Source of the DNA: Pseudomonas ovata | GTDB taxonomy: Bacteria > Pseudomonadota > Gammaproteobacteria > Pseudomonadales > Pseudomonadaceae | Assembly: GCF_003131185.1 (NCBI RefSeq) | Contig: NZ_QFFU01000012.1 | Span: 62,001-126,000 of the forward strand | Reading direction: 5' to 3' | DNA: 64,000 bases | Part shown: piece by piece, positions 1-9,564 of the stretch | How the letters are laid out: the number at the start of each line of letters is the position of its first letter | How positions within the stretch are numbered: the stretch's first letter is position 1 | Program-made: the position numbers and the translations under genes | Notes under the pieces: generated by a model | Told to the model about the DNA's origin: nothing | Databases searched by the model: none | Seen by the model: the letters and a program-made list of their open reading frames with translations, nothing else

Positions 1-772
1 CTTTCAGGCGCTCACGCATCGCGGCGACATGCTTCGCGCCTGGCTGCACTTCGCTGGCGACACTGAACACCCCGGTGTGCTTGAGGCCGTAGGCCTGTTC
101 AAAGTAGTCATAGGCTTCGTGAAACACGAACCACGGCTTGTCGCCTACACCGCTGACCCGCGCCTTGATGCGTGTATCCAGTGCATCGAGGCGCTGCTCG
201 AAGGCTTTGGCATTGCTGGCATAGCGGGCGGCATTGGCCGGGTCGGCGGCACTCAGGTCGGTGGCCATCTTCGCGGCGATCACCCGCGCGTTGACCGTCG
301 ACAGCCACAGGTGCGAATCCAGGCTGCCGGGACGATGATCGTGGTCGTGCTCCTCATAACCCGGGTCCTGATGATCGTGGTCGTCATGCTCATGGTCATG
401 ATCGGCATGCGAGGTCTGGTCGGCGGCAAAATGCCTCAGCTTCATGCCGGGCAAATCCTGCACCGCCACGGTGGGCAGGCTGCGATTGCCCAGTACTCGC
501 GGCAGGAAGCCTTCCATGTCCGGGCCGATCCAGTACAGCAGATCGACCTCACCCACCCGCCGTACGTCGGATGGACGCAGGGCGTAGTGATGCGGCGATG
601 CACCGGGCGGCAACAGCACATCGGGCTGGCCGACACCGTCCTGCACCGCCGCAGCAATCAGCTGCAGCGGCTTGATGCTGGTCAGGACCTTGACGTCGGC
701 CTGGGCGCTGGCAGCGGCCGAGACGCCGGCAGCCAATAGTAAAAACGTAAAAAGTCGGCGCACGAGAAACAC
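1..772 (-). CDS. znuA: Zinc ABC transporter periplasmic binding protein ZnuA (partial, C-terminus off the window)
   Basis: Captures Zn2+ in the periplasm and delivers it to ZnuB/ZnuC. The reading frame opens with a GTG at 772 (an in-frame stop lies just upstream; a second GTG at 763 is an alternative) and encodes a signal peptide ending near VSAAASAQA, then a cluster A-1 solute-binding fold starting VKVLTSIKPLQLI. The His/Asp-rich loop typical of ZnuA (HADHDHEHDDHDH...) lies near residues 115-140. The gene runs off the left edge, so the C-terminal lobe is not seen. It is divergent from zur-znuCB, with a candidate Zur site between them. Family call is firm; the exact start is not. Confidence 0.93.
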   Translation of the reverse strand, partial: MFLVRRLFTFLLLAAGVSAAASAQADVKVLTSIKPLQLIAAAVQDGVGQPDVLLPPGASPHHYALRPSDVRRVGEVDLLYWIGPDMEGFLPRVLGNRSLPTVAVQDLPGMKLRHFAADQTSHADHDHEHDDHDHQDPGYEEHDHDHRPGSLDSHLWLSTVNARVIAAKMATDLSAADPANAARYASNAKAFEQRLDALDTRIKARVSGVGDKPWFVFHEAYDYFEQAYGLKHTGVFSVASEVQPGAKHVAAMRERLK

Positions 773-791
773 TCATATCGGGCAGGAACAG

Positions 792-804
792 GTAACATAA
801 TAAC
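792..804. promoter_or_regulatory. Candidate Zur operator between znuA and zur
   Basis: The 58-bp divergent intergenic region holds GTAACATAATAAC, an imperfect AT-rich palindrome resembling the core of gamma-proteobacterial Zur boxes (GTTAT-N3-ATAAC type). Its place between znuA and zur-znuCB would let zinc-loaded Zur repress both units. The motif match is by eye only. Confidence 0.45.
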
Positions 805-830
805 GTCTCCAGCCAATATCGTCGCCGCCC

Positions 831-1312
831 ATGCCTATTACTCCCCTGGCCAGTCGCCCTCACGATCACTCCCATTGCGTGCACGACGCCCTGACCGTGG
901 CCGACACACTGTGCGCCGGCAAGGGCCTGCGCCTGACCGCCCTGCGCCGTCGCGTGCTGGAACTGGTCTGGCAAAGCCACAAACCGCTGGGCGCCTATGA
1001 CATTCTGGGCGTGCTCAGCGAAGAAGACGGCCGCCGCGCCGCACCGCCGACCGTTTACCGGGCACTGGATTTCCTGCTCGAGCATGGCCTGGTGCACCGC
1101 ATCTCTTCACTCAACGCCTTTACCGGCTGCAACCACCCGACCCACGCACACCAGGGCCAGTTCCTGATCTGCCGCCAGTGCCATGCCGCCATCGAGCTGC
1201 AACACCCGGCCATCAGTGACGCGGTGGTCAATGCCGCCACCGAAGTGGGCTTTGCGGTCGAAGGCCAGACCATCGAGATCGTCGGCGTGTGCGCCGGGTG
1301 CAAGGTGGCCTG

Positions 1313-1313
<1 letters not shown>
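831..1313 (+). CDS. zur: Zinc uptake regulator Zur (Fur family)
   Basis: 160-residue Fur-family repressor that shuts off zinc uptake genes when zinc is sufficient. Residues about 30-90 form the winged helix (LTALRRRVLELVWQ, PPTVYRALDFLLEHGLVHR). The C-terminal dimerisation part carries the structural zinc cysteines C114/C117 (CRQC) and C154/C157 (CAGC), and a metal-site region NHPTHAH near 101-107. The His-rich N-terminus (RPHDHSHCVHD) is a Zur-like trait. The stop overlaps the znuC start (ATGA), so zur heads the zur-znuC-znuB operon and probably autoregulates. Confidence 0.95.
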
Positions 1314-2111
<798 letters not shown>

Positions 2112-2119
<8 letters not shown>

Positions 2120-2900
2120 TTTTCTTATGTACGCCTTGCTCGCCGGCATTGCCCTGGCCCTGGTTGCAGGTCCCCTGGGTTCTTTCGTGGTGTGGCGGCG
2201 CATGGCTTATTTTGGCGACACCTTGTCGCATGCCGCCCTGCTCGGGGTGGCGCTGGGTTTTCTGCTCGACATCAGCCCCACGCTGGCCGTGACCGTCGGC
2301 TGCCTGCTGCTGGCCATCCTGCTGGTGACCCTGCAACAGCGCCAGCCGCTGGCCAGCGATACGTTACTGGGCATCCTGGCGCCCAGCACCCTGTCGCTGG
2401 GGCTGGTGGTGCTGAGCTTCATGCATGAGGTGCGCATCGACCTGATGGCCTACCTGTTCGGCGACCTGCTGGCGATCAGCCCGACCGACCTGGCGTGGAT
2501 CCTGGGCGGCAGTGCGCTGGTGCTGGCGTTGATCATCGCGCTGTGGCGACCGTTGCTGGCCGTGACCGTGCACGAGGAACTGGCCCGGGTCGAAGGCCTG
2601 CCGGTGCTGACCCTGCGCCTGACCATGATGCTGTTGATGGCCGTGGTGATTGCCGTGGCGATGAAGATCGTCGGGGTGCTGTTGATCACCTCGCTGCTGA
2701 TCATTCCGGCCGCCGCCGCCCAGCGTCATGCCCGCTCGCCGGAGCAGATGGCCCTGGGCGCCAGTGTGCTGGGGGTGGTCGCGGTGTGCGCCGGGCTGGC
2801 GCTTTCCTGGCTCAAGGACACCCCGGCCGGCCCCTCGATCGTGGTCGCGGCAGCGGCCCTGTTTCTGCTCAGTTTTGTTCTCCCCCGGCGGTCGGTGTAG
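2112..2900 (+). CDS. znuB: Zinc ABC transporter permease ZnuB
   Basis: Integral membrane permease of the ZnuABC importer, 262 residues, almost wholly hydrophobic with roughly eight predicted membrane segments. It starts at MADFLMYALLAG, 8 bp inside the end of znuC. The conserved ABC-3 family stretch GDTLSHAALLGVALG near residues 36-50 is present. Third gene of the zur-znuC-znuB operon. Confidence 0.94.
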
Positions 2901-2938
2901 ACTTGCTCGTTTTTTGCGCAATCAAGAGAATCGCAGGA

Positions 2939-3658
2939 ATGAAGCTGCCCACCTCCCGTCATCTGCTGCTAGTCGCATTTTCCGTGCTGCTGGGTGCTTG
3001 CCAAAGCATGCCACCGGCAGACGCCGGCGCCCCTGCGGCGCAGCAGACGGACAGCTTCGTCCAGTTGGAGCAGAGCATTGCCGGCAACGAACTGGCCACG
3101 GCCGAAGACCAGTTGACGGCGCTGCAAGCCGCCACGCCGAACGATCCGCGCCTGGAGCAACTGCAACGCCAACTGGCCGAGGCCTACCTGAGCCGCAGCC
3201 AGATCGGTCTGCAAAAGGGTGATGTGAATGCCGCCACCACCGCCCTGAGCCGTGCCCGGGCGCTGATGCCCACGGCACCGGCCCTGACCAGCGGCGTCAA
3301 CGGCGCCATCGCGCAGGCGCGCAAGGCTGAGCTGGAAAAAGCCGAGGCCGAGCTGCGCGCCGCCGAGGCACGGCGCGTTGCCCGGCTGGTCGACCTGGAC
3401 GCACCGAGCACGGTCATCGAGTTGAACACCACGGACATCGCCCGGATGCGCAAGCAACTGGACGCGATTGCCAGCGACATCGTCAACTTCAATTGCGATG
3501 TGCTGATCGAAGTGCCACGCACGGCCGACTACCCGTGGCTGGCGAACCTGCTGGGCAAACGGGTGACCCGGATCAATCCGAATTTCGAGCTCGACCTGCA
3601 TCGGCAGATCGACCGCCACCAGCCGGCCCGGATTGTCCTGACGCCTGCCCGCCTCTGA
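2939..3658 (+). CDS. Conserved Pseudomonas lipoprotein (PA5502-like), function unknown
   Basis: 239-residue protein with a type II signal peptide: MKLPTSRHLLLVAFSVLLGAC, lipobox LGAC with the lipidated Cys at 21. The mature part is helical and rich in Ala, Gln and Glu (about 45-170, coiled-coil or TPR-like), followed by a compact alpha/beta end (VNFNCDVLIEVPRTADYPWLANLLGKRV). It starts 38 bp after znuB. A homologue sits beside znuB in other pseudomonads; a role in zinc homeostasis would be a guess. Confidence 0.82.
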   Translation: MKLPTSRHLLLVAFSVLLGACQSMPPADAGAPAAQQTDSFVQLEQSIAGNELATAEDQLTALQAATPNDPRLEQLQRQLAEAYLSRSQIGLQKGDVNAATTALSRARALMPTAPALTSGVNGAIAQARKAELEKAEAELRAAEARRVARLVDLDAPSTVIELNTTDIARMRKQLDAIASDIVNFNCDVLIEVPRTADYPWLANLLGKRVTRINPNFELDLHRQIDRHQPARIVLTPARL

Positions 3659-3707
3659 ACAAGCCGCTCGACCAAGCGGACGTGCCAGTCTGAACTGACC
3701 TTATCGC

Positions 3708-3768
3708 CGGCAAGCCGCCTCCCACAGTGTCGGTGTCCGACTGGACACCTCTGGGAGGCGGCTTGCCG
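3708..3768. repeat. REP-like inverted repeat / possible bidirectional terminator
   Basis: Perfect 17-bp arms (CGGCAAGCCGCCTCCCA at 3708-3724 and its complement at 3752-3768) around a 27-bp centre, in the space where the lipoprotein gene and katE converge. The sequence type is a common Pseudomonas intergenic palindrome. It could end transcription from both sides but has no clear T-run. Confidence 0.7.
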
Positions 3769-3860
3769 CGATGACGGACAGGCACAGCTCTGCATCGCCC
3801 CGTCTGGCCCCGTCGCCTGGGGACGCCCTTCAACAACGTTCACCCAGGCGCGCGACTCAA

Positions 3861-6011
3861 TTACGCCGGCACAGCCTTGGCCTTGGGCTCACGCGCCCAG
3901 ACCCGGTGTTGCGCGATGGCGTTCAGGAACGCCTCGGTCGACGCACCGTCGGACACCACCAGCAGCCCGGCGTCTTGCTCCAGACGCAGCTGGGTCAGCA
4001 GCTCCTTGGCTTCACCCACAACCGCAATGGCCTTGAGGTGCTTGTAGGCTTCGAGCAGGTAGTGCAAAGCCACGCCGTCAGTGCTCAGCGCTTTCACCGA
4101 CTCGGCGCCACCGGGCACGAACACCGTATCGAAGGCCACCGACGGCAAGCCCTCGGCTGACGCATCCACTGGCAGGGTCTGGCCATCGGCGGTGGTCACC
4201 GGTGCCGAGGTCGGCCCCAGCACCTTGGCGTGCGCGCCCTTGGCCATCAGCGCGGCCTTGATGGCTTCGACCGCCTTGCCGTCGACCCCGTTGGCCACCA
4301 GCACCGCCACCTTGCGCGAGACGATATCGCCCGGCAACAGGTTGGCCTGACTCAGGGCCGGGGATTGCTTCAGCGAAGTCTTGACCGCCGCGACCGTGCC
4401 GGCCTTCGGCGCCGGCAGGCCCAGGTTGGCGGCCACGCGGGCAGCCAGGGCCAGGTCGATATTGGCCAGGATCTCGTTCACCTGGCGTGCACGGATGTGC
4501 TCGCGCTCGACCTTGCCCAACTCGAAGCTGTAGGCGGCGATGATGTGCTCTTTTTCGTGCTCGCTCATGCTGTTGAAGAACAGCGTGGCTTGCGAAAAGT
4601 GATCGCCAAACGACTCGCTGCGCTCACGCACCTTGTGCGCTTCAATACGCTCTTGATAACTCTCGAAGCCGCCATCCTGCGGACCGGCCGGGGTCTCCTT
4701 CGGCCAGCCGCCATCGATGGAGTTCGGCTCGTAGGCCGCACGGCCCTTGTGGATGGTGCTGCGGTGCTGGGCGTCGCGCTGGTTGTTGTGGTTCGGCGCC
4801 ACCGGGCGGTTGATCGGCACTTCATGGAAGTTCGGCCCGCCCAGGCGGCTGATCTGCGTGTCGGTGTAGGAAAACAGCCGGCCCTGCAGCAGCGGGTCGT
4901 TGGAGAAGTCGATGCCGGGCACGATATGGCCCGGGCAGAAGGCAACCTGCTCGACTTCGGCAAAGAAGTTGTCCGGGTTGCGGTCCAGGACCATCTTGCC
5001 CAGCGGCGTCACCGGCACCAGTTCTTCAGGGATGATCTTGGTCGGGTCGAGCAGGTCGAAGTCGAATTTGTGCTCGTCTTCCTCGGCAACGATCTGCACG
5101 CCCAATTCCCATTCCGGGTAGTCGCCCATCTCGATGGACTCCCACAGGTCACGGCGGTGGAAATCGGTGTCCTTGCCTGCCAGCTTCTGGGCTTCGTCCC
5201 AGACCAGCGAGCACACGCCGAACTTGGGCTTCCAGTGGAACTTGACGAAGCTGGCCTTGCCTTCGGTGTTGATCAGGCGAAAGGTGTGCACGCCAAAGCC
5301 TTGCATGCTGCGCAGGCTTTTGGGGATGGCGCGGTCGGACATGGCCCAGATCACCATGTGCGCCGACTCCGGCACCAGCGAGACGAAATCCCAGAAAGTG
5401 TCATGGGCCGAGCCGCCGGTAGGAATCTCGTTGTGCGGCTCGGGTTTGACCGCATGCACGAAATCCGGGAACTTGATCGCGTCCTGGATGAAGAACACTG
5501 GCATGTTGTTGCCCACCAGGTCGAAGTTGCCTTCGTCGGTGTAGAACTTCACAGCAAAGCCACGCACATCGCGCACGGTGTCGCCCGAACCACGTGGGCC
5601 CTGCACGGTGGAGAAGCGCACGAACACCGGGGTCTTTTTGCCCGGGTCGCGCAGAAAGCCGGCCTTGCTCAGCGCGCTGTGGTTCTCGTAAGTCTGGAAG
5701 TAACCGTGCGCGCCGGTGCCACGGGCATGGACGATGCGCTCTGGAATGCGCTCGTGGTCAAAATGCGTGATTTTTTCGCGCATGATGAAGTCTTCCAGCA
5801 GCGACGGACCCCGGCTGCCGGCCTTGAGGGTGTTCTGGTTGTCGGCGATCTTCACACCCTGGTTAGTGCGCAGCGCCTGGCCGGTGGCGTCGGAACGCAC
5901 GGCCTCCAGGCTGTCGAGCTTGGCGTTGCGGTTACCCCGGTCAAGCGTGTCGGTACCGGCCAGTTCGCTGGCAGGCGTCGGGGTGACGGGGTTCTGGGTC
6001 TTGTTGCTCAT
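3861..6011 (-). CDS. katE: Large-subunit monofunctional catalase (HPII type) with C-terminal DJ-1/PfpI-like domain
   Basis: Heme catalase that converts H2O2 to water and oxygen; 716 residues, the size of clade-2 large catalases such as E. coli HPII. The catalytic His is H95 in RIVHARGTGAHGYF. Other family marks are RFSTVQGPRGSGDTVRDVRG, the catalytic Asn region (DLVGNNMPVFFIQDA) and the proximal heme motif RLFSYTDTQ with the Tyr ligand. The last 150 residues form the flavodoxin/DJ-1-like domain of large catalases (RKVAVLVANGVDG..., VAFDTVFVPGGAES). GAGGAG lies 8 nt upstream of ATG. It stands alone, convergent with the znu cluster. Confidence 0.95.
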   Translation of the reverse strand: MSNKTQNPVTPTPASELAGTDTLDRGNRNAKLDSLEAVRSDATGQALRTNQGVKIADNQNTLKAGSRGPSLLEDFIMREKITHFDHERIPERIVHARGTGAHGYFQTYENHSALSKAGFLRDPGKKTPVFVRFSTVQGPRGSGDTVRDVRGFAVKFYTDEGNFDLVGNNMPVFFIQDAIKFPDFVHAVKPEPHNEIPTGGSAHDTFWDFVSLVPESAHMVIWAMSDRAIPKSLRSMQGFGVHTFRLINTEGKASFVKFHWKPKFGVCSLVWDEAQKLAGKDTDFHRRDLWESIEMGDYPEWELGVQIVAEEDEHKFDFDLLDPTKIIPEELVPVTPLGKMVLDRNPDNFFAEVEQVAFCPGHIVPGIDFSNDPLLQGRLFSYTDTQISRLGGPNFHEVPINRPVAPNHNNQRDAQHRSTIHKGRAAYEPNSIDGGWPKETPAGPQDGGFESYQERIEAHKVRERSESFGDHFSQATLFFNSMSEHEKEHIIAAYSFELGKVEREHIRARQVNEILANIDLALAARVAANLGLPAPKAGTVAAVKTSLKQSPALSQANLLPGDIVSRKVAVLVANGVDGKAVEAIKAALMAKGAHAKVLGPTSAPVTTADGQTLPVDASAEGLPSVAFDTVFVPGGAESVKALSTDGVALHYLLEAYKHLKAIAVVGEAKELLTQLRLEQDAGLLVVSDGASTEAFLNAIAQHRVWAREPKAKAVPA

Positions 6012-6349
6012 CGATACAGCTCCTCGATCGTGGCGTCAGTCGCGCAGAACCCGTCACATGGCGGCCCTGTCAGCGAGGTATGAATCACGGTGTACAAGGA
6101 GTGACCGGGAGCAAACGAAGCCGTTCACTGAATTTGACTGTGGATATTCCCACCGGTCGCGTTATAGCCATTGAGCAGCTTGTACTGGAAATAAATGCTA
6201 AGCCGCACGGCGCTGACAGGCTAAAATGCGCGCCCGGCTTATCCGGCCGGGCACGGCAGCGTGGCGCTGCCATTGGCGGCCAGAGCGGATCGTCGCCCAT
6301 GCGCCCCCTGTACACGCACCCACAAGGTTCGCCCTAAAAGGTTTGGTTA
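6012..6349. other. katE-metN divergent intergenic region
   Basis: 338 bp between two divergent genes. It must hold both promoters, but I could not assign -35/-10 boxes with confidence. A GC-rich imperfect hairpin (GCCCGGCTTATCCGGCCGGGC, about 6233-6253) lies in the metN-proximal half. No convincing gene seen. Confidence 0.5.
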
Positions 6350-7357
6350 GTGATCGAGTTTCTTGACGTCCAGAAAACCTACCGGGTCGCCGGTAAGGAC
6401 ATCCCGGCCCTGCACCCCACCCGCCTGCGCATCGAGGCCGGCCAGGTGTATGGCCTGATCGGCCACTCCGGTGCCGGTAAAAGCACCCTGTTGCGCCTGA
6501 TCAATCGCCTGGAAAATCCCAGCGGCGGGCGTATCACCGTCGACGGTGAAGACGTGACCGCGCTGGACGCCAATGGCCTGCGGCGCTTTCGCCGCCAGGT
6601 CGGGATGATCTTCCAGCACTTCAACCTATTGTCTTCGCGCACTGTGGCCGACAACGTCGCCATGCCGCTGACGCTGGCCGGCGACCTGCCGCGCGAGCAG
6701 ATCGACCAGCGCGTTGCCGAGTTGCTCGAGCGCGTGGGCCTGAGCGCCCATGCAAAGAAATACCCGGCGCAATTGTCCGGCGGCCAGAAGCAGCGCGTCG
6801 GCATCGCCCGCGCCCTGGCCACCCGCCCGAAGATTCTGTTGTGCGACGAAGCCACCAGCGCCCTGGACCCGCAGACCACTGCGCAGGTGCTGCAACTGCT
6901 GGCCGAGATCAACCGCGAGTTGAAACTGACCATCGTGCTGATCACCCATGAAATGGACGTGATCCGCCGGGTCTGCGACCAGGTCGCGGTGATGGACGCC
7001 GGCGTCATCGTCGAGCAGGGCCGGGTGGCCGATGTGTTCCTGCATCCGCAGCACCCGACCACCAAGCGCTTCGTGCAGGAAGACGAGCACCTCGACGAGA
7101 ACGAGCAGCGCGAAGATTTCGCCCATGTGCAGGGCCGCATCGTGCGCCTGACCTTCCAGGGCGAGGCCACCTACGCGCCGCTGCTGGGCACCGTGGCGCG
7201 CGAGACCGGCGTCGACTACAGCATCCTGGCCGGGCGGATCGACCGCATCAAGGATGTACCTTACGGCCAGTTGACCCTGGCCATCACCGGCGGCGACATG
7301 GACGCCGCCTTTGCCCGCTTCAGCGCCGCTGATGTCCATATGGAGGTGCTGCGCTGA
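6350..7357 (+). CDS. metN: D-methionine ABC transporter ATP-binding protein MetN
   Basis: ATPase of the MetNIQ methionine importer, 335 residues from a GTG start. Walker A GHSGAGKST at 38-46, signature LSGGQ at 142-146, Walker B ILLCDE at 162-167 with ATSALD after it. The C-terminal 80 or so residues form the NIL/ACT-like domain that in this family senses methionine and inhibits transport. The stop overlaps metI by 1 bp. Order metN-metI-metQ is standard. Confidence 0.95.
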   Translation: MIEFLDVQKTYRVAGKDIPALHPTRLRIEAGQVYGLIGHSGAGKSTLLRLINRLENPSGGRITVDGEDVTALDANGLRRFRRQVGMIFQHFNLLSSRTVADNVAMPLTLAGDLPREQIDQRVAELLERVGLSAHAKKYPAQLSGGQKQRVGIARALATRPKILLCDEATSALDPQTTAQVLQLLAEINRELKLTIVLITHEMDVIRRVCDQVAVMDAGVIVEQGRVADVFLHPQHPTTKRFVQEDEHLDENEQREDFAHVQGRIVRLTFQGEATYAPLLGTVARETGVDYSILAGRIDRIKDVPYGQLTLAITGGDMDAAFARFSAADVHMEVLR

Positions 7358-8031
7358 TGGACGCTTTCGTGAACCTGTTTTCCAACGTCGACTGGTATGA
7401 AATCTGGCTGGCCACCGGCGACACCCTGATCATGCTGGGCGTGTCGCTGGGCTTTACCGTGCTGCTGGGCCTGCCGCTGGGCGTGCTGATGTTTCTCACC
7501 TCGCCGCGTCAGCTGCTGGAGAACAAGCCGCTGTACGCCACGGTCGGGCTGATCGTGAACATGCTGCGGGCCCTGCCGTTCATCATCCTGCTGATCGTGA
7601 TGATGCCGCTGACGCAGATCATCACCGGCACCTCGCTGGGCATCCTCGGCACCTTGCCGCCGCTGATCGCCGGCGCCACGCCGTTCTTTGCCCGGCTGGT
7701 CGAGACCGCGCTGCGCGAGGTCGACAAGGGCATCATCGAGGCGACCCAAGCCATGGGCGCCAGCACCACGCAGATCGTGGTCAAGGCGCTGCTGCCCGAG
7801 GCACGGCCCGGCATCCTGGCGGCCATCACCGTCACTGCCATTGCCCTGGTGTCGTTCACCGCCATGGCCGGCGCCGTGGGTGCCGGCGGGCTGGGGGACC
7901 TGGCGATCCGCTACGGTTACCAGCGTTTCCAGAACGATGTCATGTTCGTCACGGTCGTACTGCTGCTGGTGCTGGTGCAGATCCTGCAAACCGTCGGCGA
8001 CCGCCTGGTGGCGTATTTTTCACACCGTTAA
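7357..8031 (+). CDS. metI: D-methionine ABC transporter permease MetI
   Basis: 224-residue inner-membrane permease of MetNIQ with five or six membrane segments. The EAA coupling loop that docks on MetN is visible as EVDKGIIEATQAMGASTTQIVVKALLPEARPGI (split here by eye; about residues 126-158). The end (GAGGLGDLAIRYGYQRF) matches the MetI family. Overlaps the metN stop by 1 bp and lies 55 bp before metQ. Confidence 0.95.
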   Translation: MDAFVNLFSNVDWYEIWLATGDTLIMLGVSLGFTVLLGLPLGVLMFLTSPRQLLENKPLYATVGLIVNMLRALPFIILLIVMMPLTQIITGTSLGILGTLPPLIAGATPFFARLVETALREVDKGIIEATQAMGASTTQIVVKALLPEARPGILAAITVTAIALVSFTAMAGAVGAGGLGDLAIRYGYQRFQNDVMFVTVVLLLVLVQILQTVGDRLVAYFSHR

Positions 8032-8086
8032 TTGCATTGCGTTAGTCGTAGCCCGCCGGATGCGGGCCCAATCAAGGAGCTGTTGC

Positions 8087-8860
8087 ATGAAAAAGCTGGT
8101 TGCCGTATTTGCTGCCATGACCGCGCTGTCTGCCCAGGCCAATGAAACCCTGAGCATCGCCGCCACCGCCATTCCGCAGGCCGAGATCCTGGAATTCCTC
8201 AAGCCGACCCTGGCCAAGGAAGGCGTGGACCTGAAGATCAAGGTCTTCACCGATTACGTGCAGCCCAACGTGCAAGTGGCCGAAAAGCGCCTGGACGCCA
8301 ACTTCTTCCAGCACCAGCCGTACCTGGATGAGTTCAACAAGGGCAAGGGCACCAACCTGGTGAGCGTGACCAAGGTGCACGTCGAGCCGTTCGGCGCCTA
8401 CTCCGAGAAATTCAAGAAGCTCGACGACCTGCCCAACGGCGCCACCGTGGCCCTGCCCAACGACGCCACCAACGAAGGCCGTGCTTTCCTGCTGCTGGCC
8501 AAGGCCGGCCTGATCACCCTCAAGGACCCGACCAATATCCTGGCGACCCCCAAGGATGTGGCCGAGAACCCGAAAAACCTGAAGTTCCGTGAGCTGGAAG
8601 CCGCCACCCTGCCGCGCGTACTGACCCAGGTCGACCTGGCGCTGATCAACACCAACTACGCGCTGGGCGCCAAGCTGGACCCGACCAAGGACGCCCTGGC
8701 CATCGAAGGCGCCGAGTCGCCGTACGCCAACCTCCTGGTCGCCCGCCCGGACAACAAGGACGCCGACGCCATCAAGAAACTGGCCGCCGCACTGAACAGC
8801 CCGGAAGTCAAAGCCTTCATCGCCGAGAAATACAAAGGCGCGGTCGTGCCGGCGTTCTGA
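8087..8860 (+). CDS. metQ: D-methionine-binding periplasmic protein MetQ
   Basis: Substrate-binding protein of the MetNIQ importer (NlpA family), 257 residues. Signal peptide MKKLVAVFAAMTALSAQANE; no cysteine is present near the cleavage site, so this MetQ looks soluble rather than lipid-anchored as in E. coli. Family marks: AATAIPQAEILEFLKPTLAKEG, DYVQPNVQVAEKRLDANFFQH. AAGGAG lies 8 nt upstream of ATG. A small GC hairpin (GCCCGCCGGATGCGGGC, 8051-8067) precedes it. Confidence 0.94.
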   Translation: MKKLVAVFAAMTALSAQANETLSIAATAIPQAEILEFLKPTLAKEGVDLKIKVFTDYVQPNVQVAEKRLDANFFQHQPYLDEFNKGKGTNLVSVTKVHVEPFGAYSEKFKKLDDLPNGATVALPNDATNEGRAFLLLAKAGLITLKDPTNILATPKDVAENPKNLKFRELEAATLPRVLTQVDLALINTNYALGAKLDPTKDALAIEGAESPYANLLVARPDNKDADAIKKLAAALNSPEVKAFIAEKYKGAVVPAF

Positions 8861-8937
8861 TTGGTACACGCCAGAATCATTTGCAGAAGCGGCCGGGCGG
8901 GTCCTGAGGGCACTTTTTCAGTGAAGTCGCCCTTGGA

Positions 8938-9225
8938 TCATTTTGTTCGTTCTGACGCTTTTCGATACGCAGCTTCATGTTCACGCTTATCGATAGCCAC
9001 CACGAACACCACGATCTCCCGGTCTATCACTTGGTAGATCAAGCGATAACCCGCGCTGCGCAGTTTTATCTTGTAGCAATCGGGCAGCTCGCGCAGGCGG
9101 TTGGCCTCAATGCGCGGGCTCTCCAGGATTTCAGCCAGCTTCTTCTTGAATTGCTGTCGGACTGTGTCCCCCAGCTTGTGCCATTCCTTCAGCGCGCGTT
9201 GATCAAATTCAAGGCTATAGATCAT
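8938..9225 (-). CDS. RelE/ParE-superfamily toxin
   Basis: 95-residue basic protein beginning MIYSLEFDQRALKEWHKLG, the classic RelE opening, with the conserved core RLRELPDCYKIKLRSAGYRLIYQVIDREIVVFVVAIDKRE. RelE-type proteins cut mRNA on the ribosome; the conserved basic and Tyr positions suggest an active enzyme, though this is inferred. The start chosen overlaps the antitoxin end by 11 bp; a longer frame reaching 9267 adds residues not seen in the family. Second gene of a two-gene toxin-antitoxin operon placed between metQ and the SCO gene. Confidence 0.9.
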   Translation of the reverse strand: MIYSLEFDQRALKEWHKLGDTVRQQFKKKLAEILESPRIEANRLRELPDCYKIKLRSAGYRLIYQVIDREIVVFVVAIDKREHEAAYRKASERTK

Positions 9226-9454
9226 CCAGCGATACCTTGACACGCTGAGGTGAAGCGAGGCGCTCACGCACGGTTTTCATGAGCGCCTCATCCTCCTCGG
9301 TCATCAATACCGGTCGAAAGGGAAGCTGGCCACGCTCGGCAACGTACTGCAGTGCCTGGCGCATGAGTTCTGATGGTGTTACTCCCAGGCGCTCCAGTTC
9401 GCGGTAAGCGCGGGTTTTCAAATCATCATCGACACGGATATTGATCGAGGCCAT
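9215..9454 (-). CDS. RelB/DinJ-family antitoxin
   Basis: 79-residue protein with a ribbon-helix-helix N-terminus (MASINIRVDDDLKTRAYRELERLGVTPSELMRQALQYVAE), which would bind DNA and autoregulate, and an acidic C-terminal tail (MTEEDEALMKTVRERL...VKVSLDDL) that would neutralise the toxin. It lies upstream of and overlaps the toxin gene, the usual order for relBE. The ATG at 9454 is preferred to an upstream start because it matches the RelB opening. Confidence 0.9.
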   Translation of the reverse strand: MASINIRVDDDLKTRAYRELERLGVTPSELMRQALQYVAERGQLPFRPVLMTEEDEALMKTVRERLASPQRVKVSLDDL

Positions 9455-9564
9455 GGGACACGGCTCCTGTAAAGACATTTGTCGTTACGTTCGCATTGCG
9501 TGCGCTTTTTATCAAGTTTCTGTTCAAAAATTCCCTGCCGGCTATCCGACCAGCACACGCAGCC

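Noticed and set aside
4230..6083. A 617-codon plus-strand open frame antisense to katE
   Set aside because: Shadow of the catalase gene; no domain, no ribosome site, and katE has full family motifs.
6080..6337. 85-codon plus-strand ORF between katE and metN
   Set aside because: No ribosome site, no recognisable motif, overlaps a minus-strand frame of similar length; more likely promoter DNA.
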